From Clostridia bacterium (lineage in GTDB: Bacteria; Bacillota; Clostridia; UMGS1810), in the NCBI GenBank assembly GCA_017397885.1, contig JAFQHQ010000074.1:1-37415 (forward strand): 37,415 bases of DNA, written 5' to 3'. This document shows, piece by piece, positions 15,545-24,733 of this stretch. The notes below the pieces were generated by a model that saw nothing but the letters and a program-made list of their open reading frames with translations, made no database searches and was not told the origin of the DNA. The position numbers and the translations under genes are program-made. Numbering within the stretch: position 1 is the first letter of the stretch; each line of letters opens with the position of its first letter.

Positions 15545-16636
15545 ATGAAAAATACATTCGGTCAAAGTGTAGCCTGCACACTCTTTGGCGAGAGTCACGG
15601 CTCCGAAATAGGCATTGTCATAGACGGTCTTGCACCGGGAATTGATGTTGACGAAGATTTCATTTCCTCACAGCTCAGTCTCAGAAGACCCAAGGGTCGC
15701 ATTTCAACAGCCCGAAGAGAAGCAGATGAATACCGCATCGTAAGCGGTGTTTTTGAAGGCAAAACAACCGGAAGTGCAATTTGCATTCTTATTCCAAATT
15801 CCGACACAAAAAGCAAAGACTATTCATCCACTCGTATGCTTGCCCGTCCCGGGCATGCAGACTACAGTGCAAACTGCAAATACCACGGTTTTGAAGACTA
15901 CCGCGGCGGCGGACATTTCAGCGGAAGAATAACCGCTCCCCTCGTTGCCGCAGGTGCAATTGCAATTTCTGCACTTTCAAAAAAAGGCATATACATCGGC
16001 ACGCACATCAAAGAATGTGCCGGTGTGTCAGATGTTTCATTCACAAACATTGCCCAAGACATTAAAAAGCTTGGCTCCATGGAGTTTGCAGTTCTTTCCG
16101 AAGAAAAAGCCGCACTCATGCAAAGTGCAATTTTGGATGCGGCAAATGACGGCGATTCTGTTGGTGGTGTGCTTGAGACCGCCGCAATTGGTGTTCCTGC
16201 AGGTGTTGGTGAGCCGTGGTTCGATTCGGTTGAAAGTGTTCTTTCTCATATTCTTTTTTCCATTCCGGGCATAAAAGGCGTTCAGTTTGGTCTGGGCTTT
16301 GACTTTGCAACAAAAAGAGGAAGTGATGCAAACGACAGTTTCCAAATGGAAAACGGAAAAGTGATTACCAAAACAAACAATAACGGTGGCATTAACGGCG
16401 GTATCACAAACGGTATGCCTATTGTGTTTTCATGCGTTGTGAAACCGACACCAACAATATATAAAACACAACAGACAGTTGATTTTATAAACGGCAAAGA
16501 TGCCGAAATAACCGTGCAGGGAAGACACGATCCCGCCATAATCCACAGAGCGCGTGTGGTGGTAGACAGTGTTACGGCACTTGCTCTTTGTGACATGCTT
16601 TCACAAAGATACGGCACAGACTGGCTGGCAAATTAA
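15545..16636 (+). CDS. aroC: Chorismate synthase
   Basis: The 363-residue product starts FGQSVACTLFGESHG, with the conserved active-site GESHG. It also has SQLSLRRPKGRISTAR, RPGHADYSANCKYHGFEDYRGGGHFSGR and NGGINGGITNGMPI. It needs reduced FMN to convert EPSP to chorismate. The spacing to aroB is 2 bp, with GGGAGAG as ribosome site. Length is normal for the family. Confidence 0.97.
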   Translation: MKNTFGQSVACTLFGESHGSEIGIVIDGLAPGIDVDEDFISSQLSLRRPKGRISTARREADEYRIVSGVFEGKTTGSAICILIPNSDTKSKDYSSTRMLARPGHADYSANCKYHGFEDYRGGGHFSGRITAPLVAAGAIAISALSKKGIYIGTHIKECAGVSDVSFTNIAQDIKKLGSMEFAVLSEEKAALMQSAILDAANDGDSVGGVLETAAIGVPAGVGEPWFDSVESVLSHILFSIPGIKGVQFGLGFDFATKRGSDANDSFQMENGKVITKTNNNGGINGGITNGMPIVFSCVVKPTPTIYKTQQTVDFINGKDAEITVQGRHDPAIIHRARVVVDSVTALALCDMLSQRYGTDWLAN

Positions 16637-16650
16637 GGAGAAGCCTGAAA

Positions 16651-17904
16651 ATGAAATACGGACTTATCGGCGAAAAGCTGGGTCACAGCTTTTCGAAAGA
16701 AATACACGAAAAAATTGAAAATTATGATTATCGTCTGCAGGAAATTGCAAGGGAAGACCTTGATGACTTTATGACAAAGCGTGAATTTGTTGCCATCAAT
16801 GTAACAATTCCCTACAAAGAAGCTGTCATTCCTCATCTTTCGTCCATTGATGACAAAGCAAAGGCAATCGGAGCCGTAAACACCATTGTCAATTCAAACG
16901 GAAAGCTTCATGGCTACAATACCGATTTTCTTGGTATGGAAGCTCTCATCAAAAAAGCAGGCATAGAGCCTGAAGGCAAAAAGGTTATTATCCTCGGAAG
17001 CGGCGGTACAGCCAAAACAGCCTTTGCGGTTGCAAAATACATGGGTGCATCCGATGTGATTTGCACAAGTCGCACGGGTAGGGGAGAGTGCATCACCTAC
17101 GAAGAACTCTATGAAAATCACAGTGATGTCGACATAATAATCAACACAACCCCCTGCGGAATGTTCCCAAACTGCGGTGATGTTCCTGTTGAAATTGACC
17201 GTTTTCCAAAGCTTTCGGGAGTCATTGATGCAATTTACAATCCGCTCAGAACAAATCTCGTGCTTTCTGCTCTGAAAAAAGGCATAAAGGCAGAGGGCGG
17301 TTTATATATGCTTGCATCTCAGGCTGTTTTTGCGGCAGAAAAATTCACAGGTAAAACCTATGATTTGTCAGTGACAGACAAGGCATATAACGACATTTTT
17401 TCATCAAAAGAAAACATTGTATTAATCGGTATGCCTGCAAGCGGAAAAACAACGGTAGGGAAAATTATTTCCAAAATCACTTCAAGAGAAATCATAGATA
17501 CGGATGCCATGATTGTTGAAAAGGCTCAAATGGAAATTACCGATATATTTGAAAAATACGGAGAAAAATATTTTCGTGATCTCGAAAGCGAATGTGTAGA
17601 AGAGGCTTCGGCAAAAAATGGATGCATAATAGCAACCGGTGGTGGTGCAATTCTCAGAAAAGAAAATGTTGATTCACTTTCAAGAAACGGAAAAATATAT
17701 TTTATAGACAGACCCCTTTCTTCGCTCATTCCAACATCAGACAGACCCCTTGCAAGTGATGAAGAGGCAATCAGAAAACGATATACCGAGCGCTATTGCA
17801 TATATTGTGATAGCGCAAACGAAATAATTGACGCAGATTGCAGTGCCGATGAGGTTGCTAAAAAGATTCTCAAACAGCACTATTTGCAAACGGAGGTGCA
17901 ATAA
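16651..17904 (+). CDS. aroE/aroK: Fused shikimate dehydrogenase - shikimate kinase
   Basis: This is a single 417-residue frame with two enzymes. Residues 1-250 are shikimate dehydrogenase, with the substrate-site GEKLGHSFSKEIH, VTIPYKEAVIPHL, GYNTDFLGM and the NADP loop LGSGGTAKTA. Residues about 255-417 are shikimate kinase, with the P-loop IGMPASGKTTVG (from about residue 259), IIDTDAMI, FRDLESEC, ATGGGAIL and lid segment TSDRPLA. The two catalyse consecutive steps, 3-dehydroshikimate to shikimate to shikimate 3-phosphate, so the fusion links them physically. No internal stop or frameshift is visible and both active sites look complete. Confidence 0.95.
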   Translation: MKYGLIGEKLGHSFSKEIHEKIENYDYRLQEIAREDLDDFMTKREFVAINVTIPYKEAVIPHLSSIDDKAKAIGAVNTIVNSNGKLHGYNTDFLGMEALIKKAGIEPEGKKVIILGSGGTAKTAFAVAKYMGASDVICTSRTGRGECITYEELYENHSDVDIIINTTPCGMFPNCGDVPVEIDRFPKLSGVIDAIYNPLRTNLVLSALKKGIKAEGGLYMLASQAVFAAEKFTGKTYDLSVTDKAYNDIFSSKENIVLIGMPASGKTTVGKIISKITSREIIDTDAMIVEKAQMEITDIFEKYGEKYFRDLESECVEEASAKNGCIIATGGGAILRKENVDSLSRNGKIYFIDRPLSSLIPTSDRPLASDEEAIRKRYTERYCIYCDSANEIIDADCSADEVAKKILKQHYLQTEVQ

Positions 17905-17906
17905 CA

Positions 17907-19121
17907 ATGAAGATTAAAATTGAAAAATCAAAAGCAATGGGCATTGTTAAGGCGCCACCATCCAAGAGCATGGCACATCGCATGCTCATATGCTCCGGTC
18001 TTGCCCAAGGAACAAGCGTTGTCCGCGGAATTGCTCCGTCGGAAGATGTTTTGGCAACTCTTGACTGCCTTGAAGCTTTGGGAGCAAAATATTCGGTTGA
18101 TGGCGACACGGTAACCATGACCGGAACTGATGCAACACTACCAAATTCAAATGAACTGTTTTGCCGTGAGAGCGGAAGCACACTTCGCTTTTTTATTCCC
18201 ATTTGTCTTATGAGTGGTTCGTCACATGTTCTTCACGGAAGCGAAACCCTTTTAAAAAGACCTATGTCGGTGTATGAGGATATATGCAAAGAACAGGGCA
18301 TTGAATTTGAAAATGACGGCAAAACCATAAAGGTAGGCGGAATGCTCAAACCGGGAAACTACCGTGTTAAAGGCAACATAAGCTCCCAGTTTATAAGCGG
18401 TTTGATATTTGCCCTTCCACTCCTCGACGGAGACAGCACAATCAGCATTGCTCCGCCAATAGAGAGTTGTTCCTATATCAACCTTACCATAGACGCACTT
18501 TCTCAGTTTGGCGTTGAAGCAAAATGGACCGATGAACGAACAATATTCATAAAGGGCAATCAATCCTATAAACCGGGGGAGGTCAGTGTAGAAGGCGACT
18601 ATTCAAATGCGGCATTTTTTGATAGCCTCAATGCTCTTGGCGGTGAAGTGACTGTTGAAGGTCTCAGCGAGAACAGTCTTCAGGGCGACAGGGTATATTC
18701 AAAATATTTTGAAATGCTCAAGCGCGGCACACCGACGATTCACATTTCCGACTGTCCCGACTTGGGTCCCGTTCTTTTTGCACTCGCAGCCTGCAAAAAC
18801 GGAGGAGTGTTCACCGGAACTGCAAGGCTCAAAATAAAAGAAAGTGACCGTGCGGCATCAATGGCACAGGAGCTTGAAAAATTTGGTGTATCTGTCAAGG
18901 TGAATGATGATTCGGTTGTTGTGTATCCTGCAGATTTTCATGAACCAAATGAAGTTTTGAACGGTCACAACGACCACCGTATTGTAATGTCACTTGCTTG
19001 CATGCTCACTCTCACAGGGGGCGAAATAAACGGTGCAGAAGCCGTGAGCAAAAGTATGCCAAACTTTTTTGAAACACTAAAACAAATTGGAATCAAGGTG
19101 AAAGAAATTGCAGATAATTAA
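17907..19121 (+). CDS. aroA: EPSP synthase (3-phosphoshikimate 1-carboxyvinyltransferase)
   Basis: The 404-residue product has the N-terminal APPSKSMAHRMLICSGLAQG with the catalytic Lys near 20, then CRESGSTLRFFIPI, KGNISSQFISGL and the late LKIKESDRAASMAQELEKFG and NGHNDHRIVMSLA. It joins shikimate 3-phosphate with phosphoenolpyruvate. It has the short form of the PSKS loop region usual in Clostridia. It starts 2 bp after the fused aroE-aroK gene and overlaps tyrA by 14 bp. Confidence 0.96.
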   Translation: MKIKIEKSKAMGIVKAPPSKSMAHRMLICSGLAQGTSVVRGIAPSEDVLATLDCLEALGAKYSVDGDTVTMTGTDATLPNSNELFCRESGSTLRFFIPICLMSGSSHVLHGSETLLKRPMSVYEDICKEQGIEFENDGKTIKVGGMLKPGNYRVKGNISSQFISGLIFALPLLDGDSTISIAPPIESCSYINLTIDALSQFGVEAKWTDERTIFIKGNQSYKPGEVSVEGDYSNAAFFDSLNALGGEVTVEGLSENSLQGDRVYSKYFEMLKRGTPTIHISDCPDLGPVLFALAACKNGGVFTGTARLKIKESDRAASMAQELEKFGVSVKVNDDSVVVYPADFHEPNEVLNGHNDHRIVMSLACMLTLTGGEINGAEAVSKSMPNFFETLKQIGIKVKEIADN

Positions 19122-19968
19122 CAAAAACATTAAAATTCTTATTGTGGGTCTTGGTCTCATTGGAGGCAGTTATGCAAAAGCACTTCGCAAAAAAGGGTTT
19201 TATGTAACCGCAATAACCAATGACCAAAAATCCATAGATTATGCACTTAATGAAAAAATCATAGACGAAGGTTATGACTATGTCAACGAAAAAGCTGTCA
19301 GTGATGCAGAACTTGTTGTTTTTGCTCTCTATCCAAATGTTTTTGTTGAATGGGTAAAACAGCATGGGCATTTGTTTTCTAAGGGGACAATTATCACCGA
19401 TGTTACCGGTGTTAAGCAGTGCATTGTATATGATATTCAAAACAGCCTTCCTCAAGGTGTTGAATTCATAGCTGCTCACCCCATGGCAGGTAAAGAGGTA
19501 TATGGTGTTGAAAACAGTGATGACAAGATTTTTGAAGGTGCAAACTACATTGTTGTGCCAACCGAAAAAAACACTCCCGAAGCAATTGAAACCTGCAAAG
19601 ATCTCGGCAAGGTGATGGGATTTAACCGTATATCGGTTCTCTCTCCCGAAGAACATGACAAAATGATTGGCTTTGTTTCACAGTTGACTCACGTTATTGC
19701 AGTCGGGCTCATGACCTGTAGCGACAATGAACATCTTGTGGACTACACCGGAGACTCGTTCAGAGACCTCACACGAATTGCACGAATAAATGAAAACATG
19801 TGGAGCGAGCTGTTTATGCTCAACAAGGATGCTCTTCTCAAGCAGTTTGACACATTTATTGAAGAATGTAATACTCTTAGAACCATGATAAAAGAAGAGG
19901 ACACAGAAAGACTCAAAGAAAAAATGAGGCTTTCTACAAAACGAAGATCTCTTTTCGATAAAAAATAA
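19108..19968 (+). CDS. tyrA: Prephenate dehydrogenase
   Basis: The 286-residue product has an N-terminal Rossmann fold (ILIVGLGLIGGSYAKAL), TDVTGVKQ, AAHPMAGKEVYGVENS and the C-terminal helical domain (SQLTHVIAVGLM, DSFRDLTRIARINENMWSELF). It oxidises prephenate to 4-hydroxyphenylpyruvate for tyrosine. There is no C-terminal ACT domain. The start appears to be TTG 19108, which lies after AAGGTGAAAG and overlaps aroA by 14 bp. An ATG does not occur before the Rossmann loop. Confidence 0.95.
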   Translation: MQIINKNIKILIVGLGLIGGSYAKALRKKGFYVTAITNDQKSIDYALNEKIIDEGYDYVNEKAVSDAELVVFALYPNVFVEWVKQHGHLFSKGTIITDVTGVKQCIVYDIQNSLPQGVEFIAAHPMAGKEVYGVENSDDKIFEGANYIVVPTEKNTPEAIETCKDLGKVMGFNRISVLSPEEHDKMIGFVSQLTHVIAVGLMTCSDNEHLVDYTGDSFRDLTRIARINENMWSELFMLNKDALLKQFDTFIEECNTLRTMIKEEDTERLKEKMRLSTKRRSLFDKK

Positions 19969-20001
19969 GTATAACAACTATATGAAAGAAGGATTTTAAC
20001 A

Positions 20002-21030
20002 ATGAATATGATATTTGAAAGAAAACTCCCCATCCCAATGGAAGTTAAAGAAATGTATCCCGTGTCACACGACATTGCAGAAATAATTAAAAAAAGAGAC
20101 ATTGAAATTGCTGATATTTTCTCGGGAAAATCTGACAAACTTATCTTAATCATCGGACCTTGTTCTGCCGACAACGAAGACAGTGTAATCGATTATATCA
20201 CTCGTCTCAGAGAAGTTCAGGAAAAGGTTAATGACAAAATCTTCATCATTCCCCGAATCTACACCAACAAACCACGTACCACAGGTGACGGCTACAAAGG
20301 TATGCTCCATCAGCCCGATCCCAACGAAAAACCCGACATGTTTAAAGGTATTGTTGCCATAAGAGAACTCCACATAAGGGCTCTCAAGGAAACCGGATTT
20401 TCGTGTGCCGATGAAATGCTCTATCCCGAAAACTACAGATACTTAAATGACATTCTCGCCTATGTGGCAATTGGTGCAAGAAGTGTCGAAAATCAGCAGC
20501 ATCGTCTCACAGCCAGCGGTCTCGACATTCCCGTTGGAATGAAAAATCCCACCGGTGGCGATCTTTCGGTTATGATGAATGCAATCACAGCCGCACAGCA
20601 TAAGCACACCTTTATCTACCGCGGATGGGAAGTTCATTCTCAGGGCAACCCCCTTGCTCACGCAATTCTCAGAGGCTATGTGAACAAACACGGTCAGTCA
20701 CTTCCAAACTATCACTATGAAGACCTTTTGTCACTTGCTTCTCTTTATGAAAATTCATCTCTTGCAAATCCTGCGGTTATTGTTGATACAAATCATGCAA
20801 ATTCGGGCAAACAGTATCTCCAGCAGTCACGTATTGCAAAAGATGTCCTTCACAGCTGTCATCACGACAGTGCCATCAAAAAGATTGTTAAAGGCTTCAT
20901 GATTGAAAGCTACATCGAAGATGGCGCGCAGAAAATTGGTGAGTGCGTATACGGAAAATCTATCACCGATCCGTGTCTTGGTTGGGAAAAGACTGAAAGA
21001 CTTATATATGATCTTGCAGAACAGTTATAA
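20002..21030 (+). CDS. aroF: 3-deoxy-7-phosphoheptulonate (DAHP) synthase, type I alpha
   Basis: The 342-residue product matches the AroG/AroF/AroH class: LIIGPCSADNEDSVIDYI, PRIYTNKPRTTGDGYKGM, IGARSVENQQHR, GMKNPTGGDLSVMMNAI, VIVDTNHANSGKQ and GFMIESYIEDGAQ. It condenses erythrose 4-phosphate with phosphoenolpyruvate, the first step of the pathway. It is the last gene of the operon, 33 bp after tyrA. Family members of this type are feedback-inhibited by an aromatic amino acid; which one cannot be read from the sequence by eye. Confidence 0.95.
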   Translation: MNMIFERKLPIPMEVKEMYPVSHDIAEIIKKRDIEIADIFSGKSDKLILIIGPCSADNEDSVIDYITRLREVQEKVNDKIFIIPRIYTNKPRTTGDGYKGMLHQPDPNEKPDMFKGIVAIRELHIRALKETGFSCADEMLYPENYRYLNDILAYVAIGARSVENQQHRLTASGLDIPVGMKNPTGGDLSVMMNAITAAQHKHTFIYRGWEVHSQGNPLAHAILRGYVNKHGQSLPNYHYEDLLSLASLYENSSLANPAVIVDTNHANSGKQYLQQSRIAKDVLHSCHHDSAIKKIVKGFMIESYIEDGAQKIGECVYGKSITDPCLGWEKTERLIYDLAEQL

Positions 21031-21075
21031 AAAATGTGGATGTAAATTAGAAGGTAATTTACATCCACATTTTTT
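21029..21075. terminator. Bidirectional terminator with perfect 20-bp stem
   Basis: Bases 21029-21048 are the exact reverse complement of 21056-21075, with a 7-nt loop. An A6 run on one side and a T6 run on the other make it functional in both directions. It begins at the last two bases of the DAHP synthase stop codon and reaches into the stop codon (21076-21074) of the converging gene. Confidence 0.92.
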
Positions 21076-23080
21076 ATTTAAAAATCAAATATTCGGGCAA
21101 AAGGTAATTCACATTCTTTTTGATTAAAACATCATTTCCGATTTTTCCAAATTCAACCGGTACTCTTTCACCTTTAATGTCAACATAATATATTTCGCTT
21201 ACATCTTCCATTGTATTGGGAAGATGAATTTTAACTTCGTCAAGACTGTCTTCACAAAGGTTCACAAGGGTAAGCATTGCTTTAAAATCAGTACCTGTAT
21301 CAGCTTTAGGAAGATTTAACAGAGCAAAAACATCGGGTGCATCCTTAACATACCAGAAACTGTCCGAACACCATGAAAGCAAATCCTGAATGAGCCTTTG
21401 TCTGCGATAAGTGTAGAGTGCCTGAGAGCGGTTGCCGTCAAGTGTCATTCCCATAACAACAATTTTTCCGCCAAGAGAATTTTCAAATCTTGTCATGGTG
21501 GGGCAGATATAGTTTTGCAGACCGTCGTAATACTCTGTTACAACCTCGCACTTTTCGTCTGTGACGGTAAGCTCAAGCATTTTTCCGTTTCCTTCTATAG
21601 ATAGCAAATGAGCACAGTGCATATTTCTGCCACTTCCGTCATTGACGAATTTTTCGCATATAATTTCTCTTGTCCCAAGGTCATAGACAAGATTGTTTCC
21701 TTCGGTAACATCCTTTCCCATACTTACACCAAGGTATTTACCAAAACCACGGTCACAAAGCTTCTTTGCCGCCTCACCGTCAAGGAAAATACCTTTTGAA
21801 AGTGCCGTTATTATCTCTTCATCACTTGAATACTTTGCTTGTCTCACATCCCAGAATTTTACGTCTGATTCAAGGGTTGTGTATGGGATACCGAAACGAC
21901 CTATACAGTGTGACCACAGAGAAATATAATCTTTTACGCTTGTGTCATATGTGTTATAAAACGGGTCATAGCAAAGACCAACACCTGAAAGCTCACATTT
22001 TTTTGCAAGTTTATTAATTGCATTAAAGCGTGTTCTTTCACGATCAAACATTTTTCCGTATGCAGTCTCTTCTGTTTGCTCATCAAGAAGAGATGCCACC
22101 TGAAATGTTGAGCCGTCAAAACCGCAGGAATACATTGTTCCCATAAGGGCATTCATATGAGAGCCCGATGTGAAATGTCTTGTGTGAGGGAATGTGTCGG
22201 ATTCGTGATAGAAAAGAAAATCCTTCGGGATATGCTGCTTTGAGTAAATTGCGTGGAACGTGTTTTCGGGAAGTTTTTTTGCCTTAAATCCGCAGTAGAA
22301 TGTTCCGTAGATTCTTGAAAAGGGTGTGTGATTTTCTCCGGCAAGAGCTTTTGCAATTTCATAAGTGCCGCCGCCTTCAAAGTCTACCCCTCCCGATTGC
22401 ATATAGCCTATGGGAATAGCAGGGTTTATGAGGTCTATAGCTTTTCTCATTTCCTCAGCAAAATTAACAAGTGAGTTTTTAAGATTTTCTCTCCACAGCT
22501 TTGCAATTTCAATATCTTTTGGTGAGTCATTTGAAAAAATACTTGCAAGTTCTTCTCTTGAATAATACTTTCCCGTAAGCTTTTCAAAGGCTTTCAGATG
22601 ATACTTGCAAAAACATCCTTGAGCCGCCGCAATTGAAAAATCGTCCTCGGTAATAATAAAATCAGGCTTTGCAATTGATGCAAATAGTGTAATGTCTTCG
22701 CAGAACCGTTTTATGTATCCGGGGTCAGACGGACAGTTTGAAAACGGATGACTTTCGCCGTTTATCTTAACCTGGCGGATAAAATCTTCGGAGGGACCGG
22801 TTTTGAGTGTTCCGGTAATCCACCATCCAAGTTCAATGCCAAGGGGGGCAATTTCGCTTTTTACTTCGTTGAATATTTCCGCTCTTTCGATAAACGATTC
22901 CTTTGGAGGATAGTGGTGCCCTCTCCAGGCTGCACTTGGAGCGGTAAGCATATAACGGACAAAGCCATAATTTTTGTGTAGATGCATTATGTCTTTTACA
23001 ATTGCATCCTTCGTTGGGTGGTTAAGCTCGAGGTTTAACGGAATGATAATATCAAGTTCATTTGGATTGTGTTTTTTCAT
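21074..23080 (-). CDS. Putative glycoside-hydrolase-like protein
   Basis: The 668-residue product has no signal peptide. The first about 420 residues look like a TIM-barrel glycosidase, with repeating strand-like segments (GFVRYMLTAPSAAW, IELGWWITGTL, DFIITEDDFSIAA, IPIGYMQSGGVDF, FLFYHESDTFPHTRHF, ELSGVGLCYDPFYN), and carry acidic residues at strand ends (TEDD near 150, YHESD near 300). The C-terminal 250 residues resemble the extra domains of beta-galactosidase-like families. I cannot assign a family number or substrate. It lies downstream of two FAD oxidoreductase genes on the same strand, separated by a repeat element, and the PocR-AraC regulator probably controls the group. Start ATG 23080 has AGGAGG-like AAGGAGG upstream. 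Confidence 0.55.
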   Translation of the reverse strand: MKKHNPNELDIIIPLNLELNHPTKDAIVKDIMHLHKNYGFVRYMLTAPSAAWRGHHYPPKESFIERAEIFNEVKSEIAPLGIELGWWITGTLKTGPSEDFIRQVKINGESHPFSNCPSDPGYIKRFCEDITLFASIAKPDFIITEDDFSIAAAQGCFCKYHLKAFEKLTGKYYSREELASIFSNDSPKDIEIAKLWRENLKNSLVNFAEEMRKAIDLINPAIPIGYMQSGGVDFEGGGTYEIAKALAGENHTPFSRIYGTFYCGFKAKKLPENTFHAIYSKQHIPKDFLFYHESDTFPHTRHFTSGSHMNALMGTMYSCGFDGSTFQVASLLDEQTEETAYGKMFDRERTRFNAINKLAKKCELSGVGLCYDPFYNTYDTSVKDYISLWSHCIGRFGIPYTTLESDVKFWDVRQAKYSSDEEIITALSKGIFLDGEAAKKLCDRGFGKYLGVSMGKDVTEGNNLVYDLGTREIICEKFVNDGSGRNMHCAHLLSIEGNGKMLELTVTDEKCEVVTEYYDGLQNYICPTMTRFENSLGGKIVVMGMTLDGNRSQALYTYRRQRLIQDLLSWCSDSFWYVKDAPDVFALLNLPKADTGTDFKAMLTLVNLCEDSLDEVKIHLPNTMEDVSEIYYVDIKGERVPVEFGKIGNDVLIKKNVNYLLPEYLIFK

Positions 23081-23150
23081 AATGAACCTCCTTGATTATT
23101 GTGTATATGTGGTGATTTAAATTGGAGTTTGTCGAGCTGACAGCAAACAA

Positions 23151-23317
23151 GGCTGAAGCGAAAGCCGCCCCTGCCTAAGGGGAGGTGGATTTGCCGTAAG
23201 GCAAAGACGGAGGGGTACGAAACGCAGGAATATTAATGCTTTCAGCAATACCCCTCAGTCAGTTTCGCTACGCTCACTGCCACCTCCCCTTAGGCAGGGG
23301 CGGCTTTCGCTTCAGCC
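23151..23317. repeat. MITE-like element with perfect 38-bp inverted arms
   Basis: The arm at 23151-23188 is exactly the reverse complement of 23280-23317. Inside are a TTTGCC/GGCAAA hairpin (23191-23206) and a second near-perfect pair, GACGGAGGGGTA with TACCCCTCAGTC. The core is GC-rich compared with the surroundings and has no ORF. It sits between the FAD oxidoreductase and glycosidase-like genes. The flank AATTGGAGTTTGTCGAGC (from about 23121) recurs in the repeat at 27449-27573. This fits a small non-autonomous repeat dispersed in the genome. Confidence 0.8.
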
Positions 23318-23397
23318 CAATTCAATCTCCCCGATAACCCCCAATTTAATTTATAAATAAATTTCATTTGTATTGTGTCCGGCTATCATTTAAAAAA

Positions 23398-24696
23398 TTA
23401 TTTGATATAAGCTCCGTTTTCGATAAGTTTTTCTCTCAAAAGCTTAATATCCACATCTGTCGCCCGGCAATCAGACTTAATTATGAGCGATGCCGCAGTA
23501 CCTGCCGCCTGCCCGGTCACAAGACAAGTCGGCATAACTCTGAGACTTCCGTATGTCATACGGTCACACGAAATGATTCTTCCGCAGGTAAGCAGATTTG
23601 AAAAACCTTTCGGAACAAGAGAGCGGTACGGTATTCCATGGCTTTCGCCTTTTTCGTAGTGAAACTCACCGTGGTCTTTTTCATCTTTATAAAATGTGTT
23701 TTTCCTTTGCTCTCCGTGAATGTCAATGTAGTAGCAATTTCTGCCTATTTCGTCATTAAAGCTTCTTTTTTCTATATAATCTTCCGCGGTAAACACATAT
23801 TCTCCAATAATTCTTCTTGATTCTCTTGTTCCCATTACGTTTGCAGTGGCGGTTACGGAAGATTCGCCAAAAGCATCCGGGAAATAATCTGCAAGGGCAT
23901 TTTTGTATTCATGAGCTATTTTTCTGCCCTTCATCATAAGTTCAGACATTTCTTCGACCTTTTCACTGTCACCATCCCATATGTGACCTGCATTAAATCC
24001 AACAGTTCCGCGGTTTATAATGTGATCACAAAAATGGTCATCGGTAATAAGTGGGAATCTTTCATCTGATATTATATCATAAATCTGTGATTTGTGATTT
24101 CCTGCATTAAGAACGGGAATATCTTTGTAAGCTTCTATGTTGATGTTTGAAATTGCAAAGCAGAGAGATGAAGCCTGAAGCTCACCGTTTTCTCCGCCTT
24201 TTTGAAATTCCGCTCCCGAAAAGAACGCTAAATCACCGTCGCCCGTTGCATCAACATACACTTTTGCGGTGTATTTAGTAAGTCCTGCTTTGTTTGCAAC
24301 GGTGATGGATTTTATTTCTCCGTTTTCACTTTCGGCATCGCAAACAAAGCTGTGAAAAATAACCTTTGCTCCGCTTTCGATGAGCATATCGTCATATATA
24401 ATTTTAAGTTCTTCGGCACATATGGGAACCCAATCTATTTTGGTTTTGTCTACAGTTGGCATTTTTTCTTTCAGTTTTTCAAAAACTTCAAATGCAATAC
24501 CTCGATAACAGATGTTCTCACCGTCAGAAAACGGAGTCCACGCAGGCACAAGACCGGATGTTCCCATTCCGCCAAGGCATCCTGTCTGCTCAATAATGAG
24601 TACCTTTGCACCCTCTCTTGCGGCTGCAACTGCAGCGGCTACTCCGCCGGGACCGCCTCCTGCTATAATTATGTCGTAATTGCTATTTGTTTTCAT
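23398..24696 (-). CDS. FAD-dependent oxidoreductase (FAD_oxidored family)
   Basis: The 432-residue product starts with an FAD-binding Rossmann fold, IIIAGGGPGGVAAAVAAAREG, then LIIEQTGCLGGMGTSGLV. Further family blocks are VYVDATGDGDLAFFSGAEF, MGTRESRRIIGEYV, GIPYRSLVPKGFSNLLTCGR and RVMPTCLVTGQAAGTAASL. There is no signal peptide, so it acts in the cytoplasm. Proteins of this family often occur in carbohydrate-use loci and oxidise or reduce unknown substrates. It is a clear paralogue of the gene just upstream, sharing the C-terminal pattern KLLxEKLIENGA. GGAG precedes ATG 24696. Confidence 0.85.
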   Translation of the reverse strand: MKTNSNYDIIIAGGGPGGVAAAVAAAREGAKVLIIEQTGCLGGMGTSGLVPAWTPFSDGENICYRGIAFEVFEKLKEKMPTVDKTKIDWVPICAEELKIIYDDMLIESGAKVIFHSFVCDAESENGEIKSITVANKAGLTKYTAKVYVDATGDGDLAFFSGAEFQKGGENGELQASSLCFAISNINIEAYKDIPVLNAGNHKSQIYDIISDERFPLITDDHFCDHIINRGTVGFNAGHIWDGDSEKVEEMSELMMKGRKIAHEYKNALADYFPDAFGESSVTATANVMGTRESRRIIGEYVFTAEDYIEKRSFNDEIGRNCYYIDIHGEQRKNTFYKDEKDHGEFHYEKGESHGIPYRSLVPKGFSNLLTCGRIISCDRMTYGSLRVMPTCLVTGQAAGTAASLIIKSDCRATDVDIKLLREKLIENGAYIK

Positions 24697-24733
24697 TTTT
24701 TTCTCCTATATATCTAATTGGTAAAAGTTCAAA

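Noticed and set aside
19093-19656. 187-codon minus-strand ORF opposite tyrA
   Set aside because: It is the shadow of a well-conserved gene. The translation is Phe/Cys-rich and has no recognisable motif or start context.
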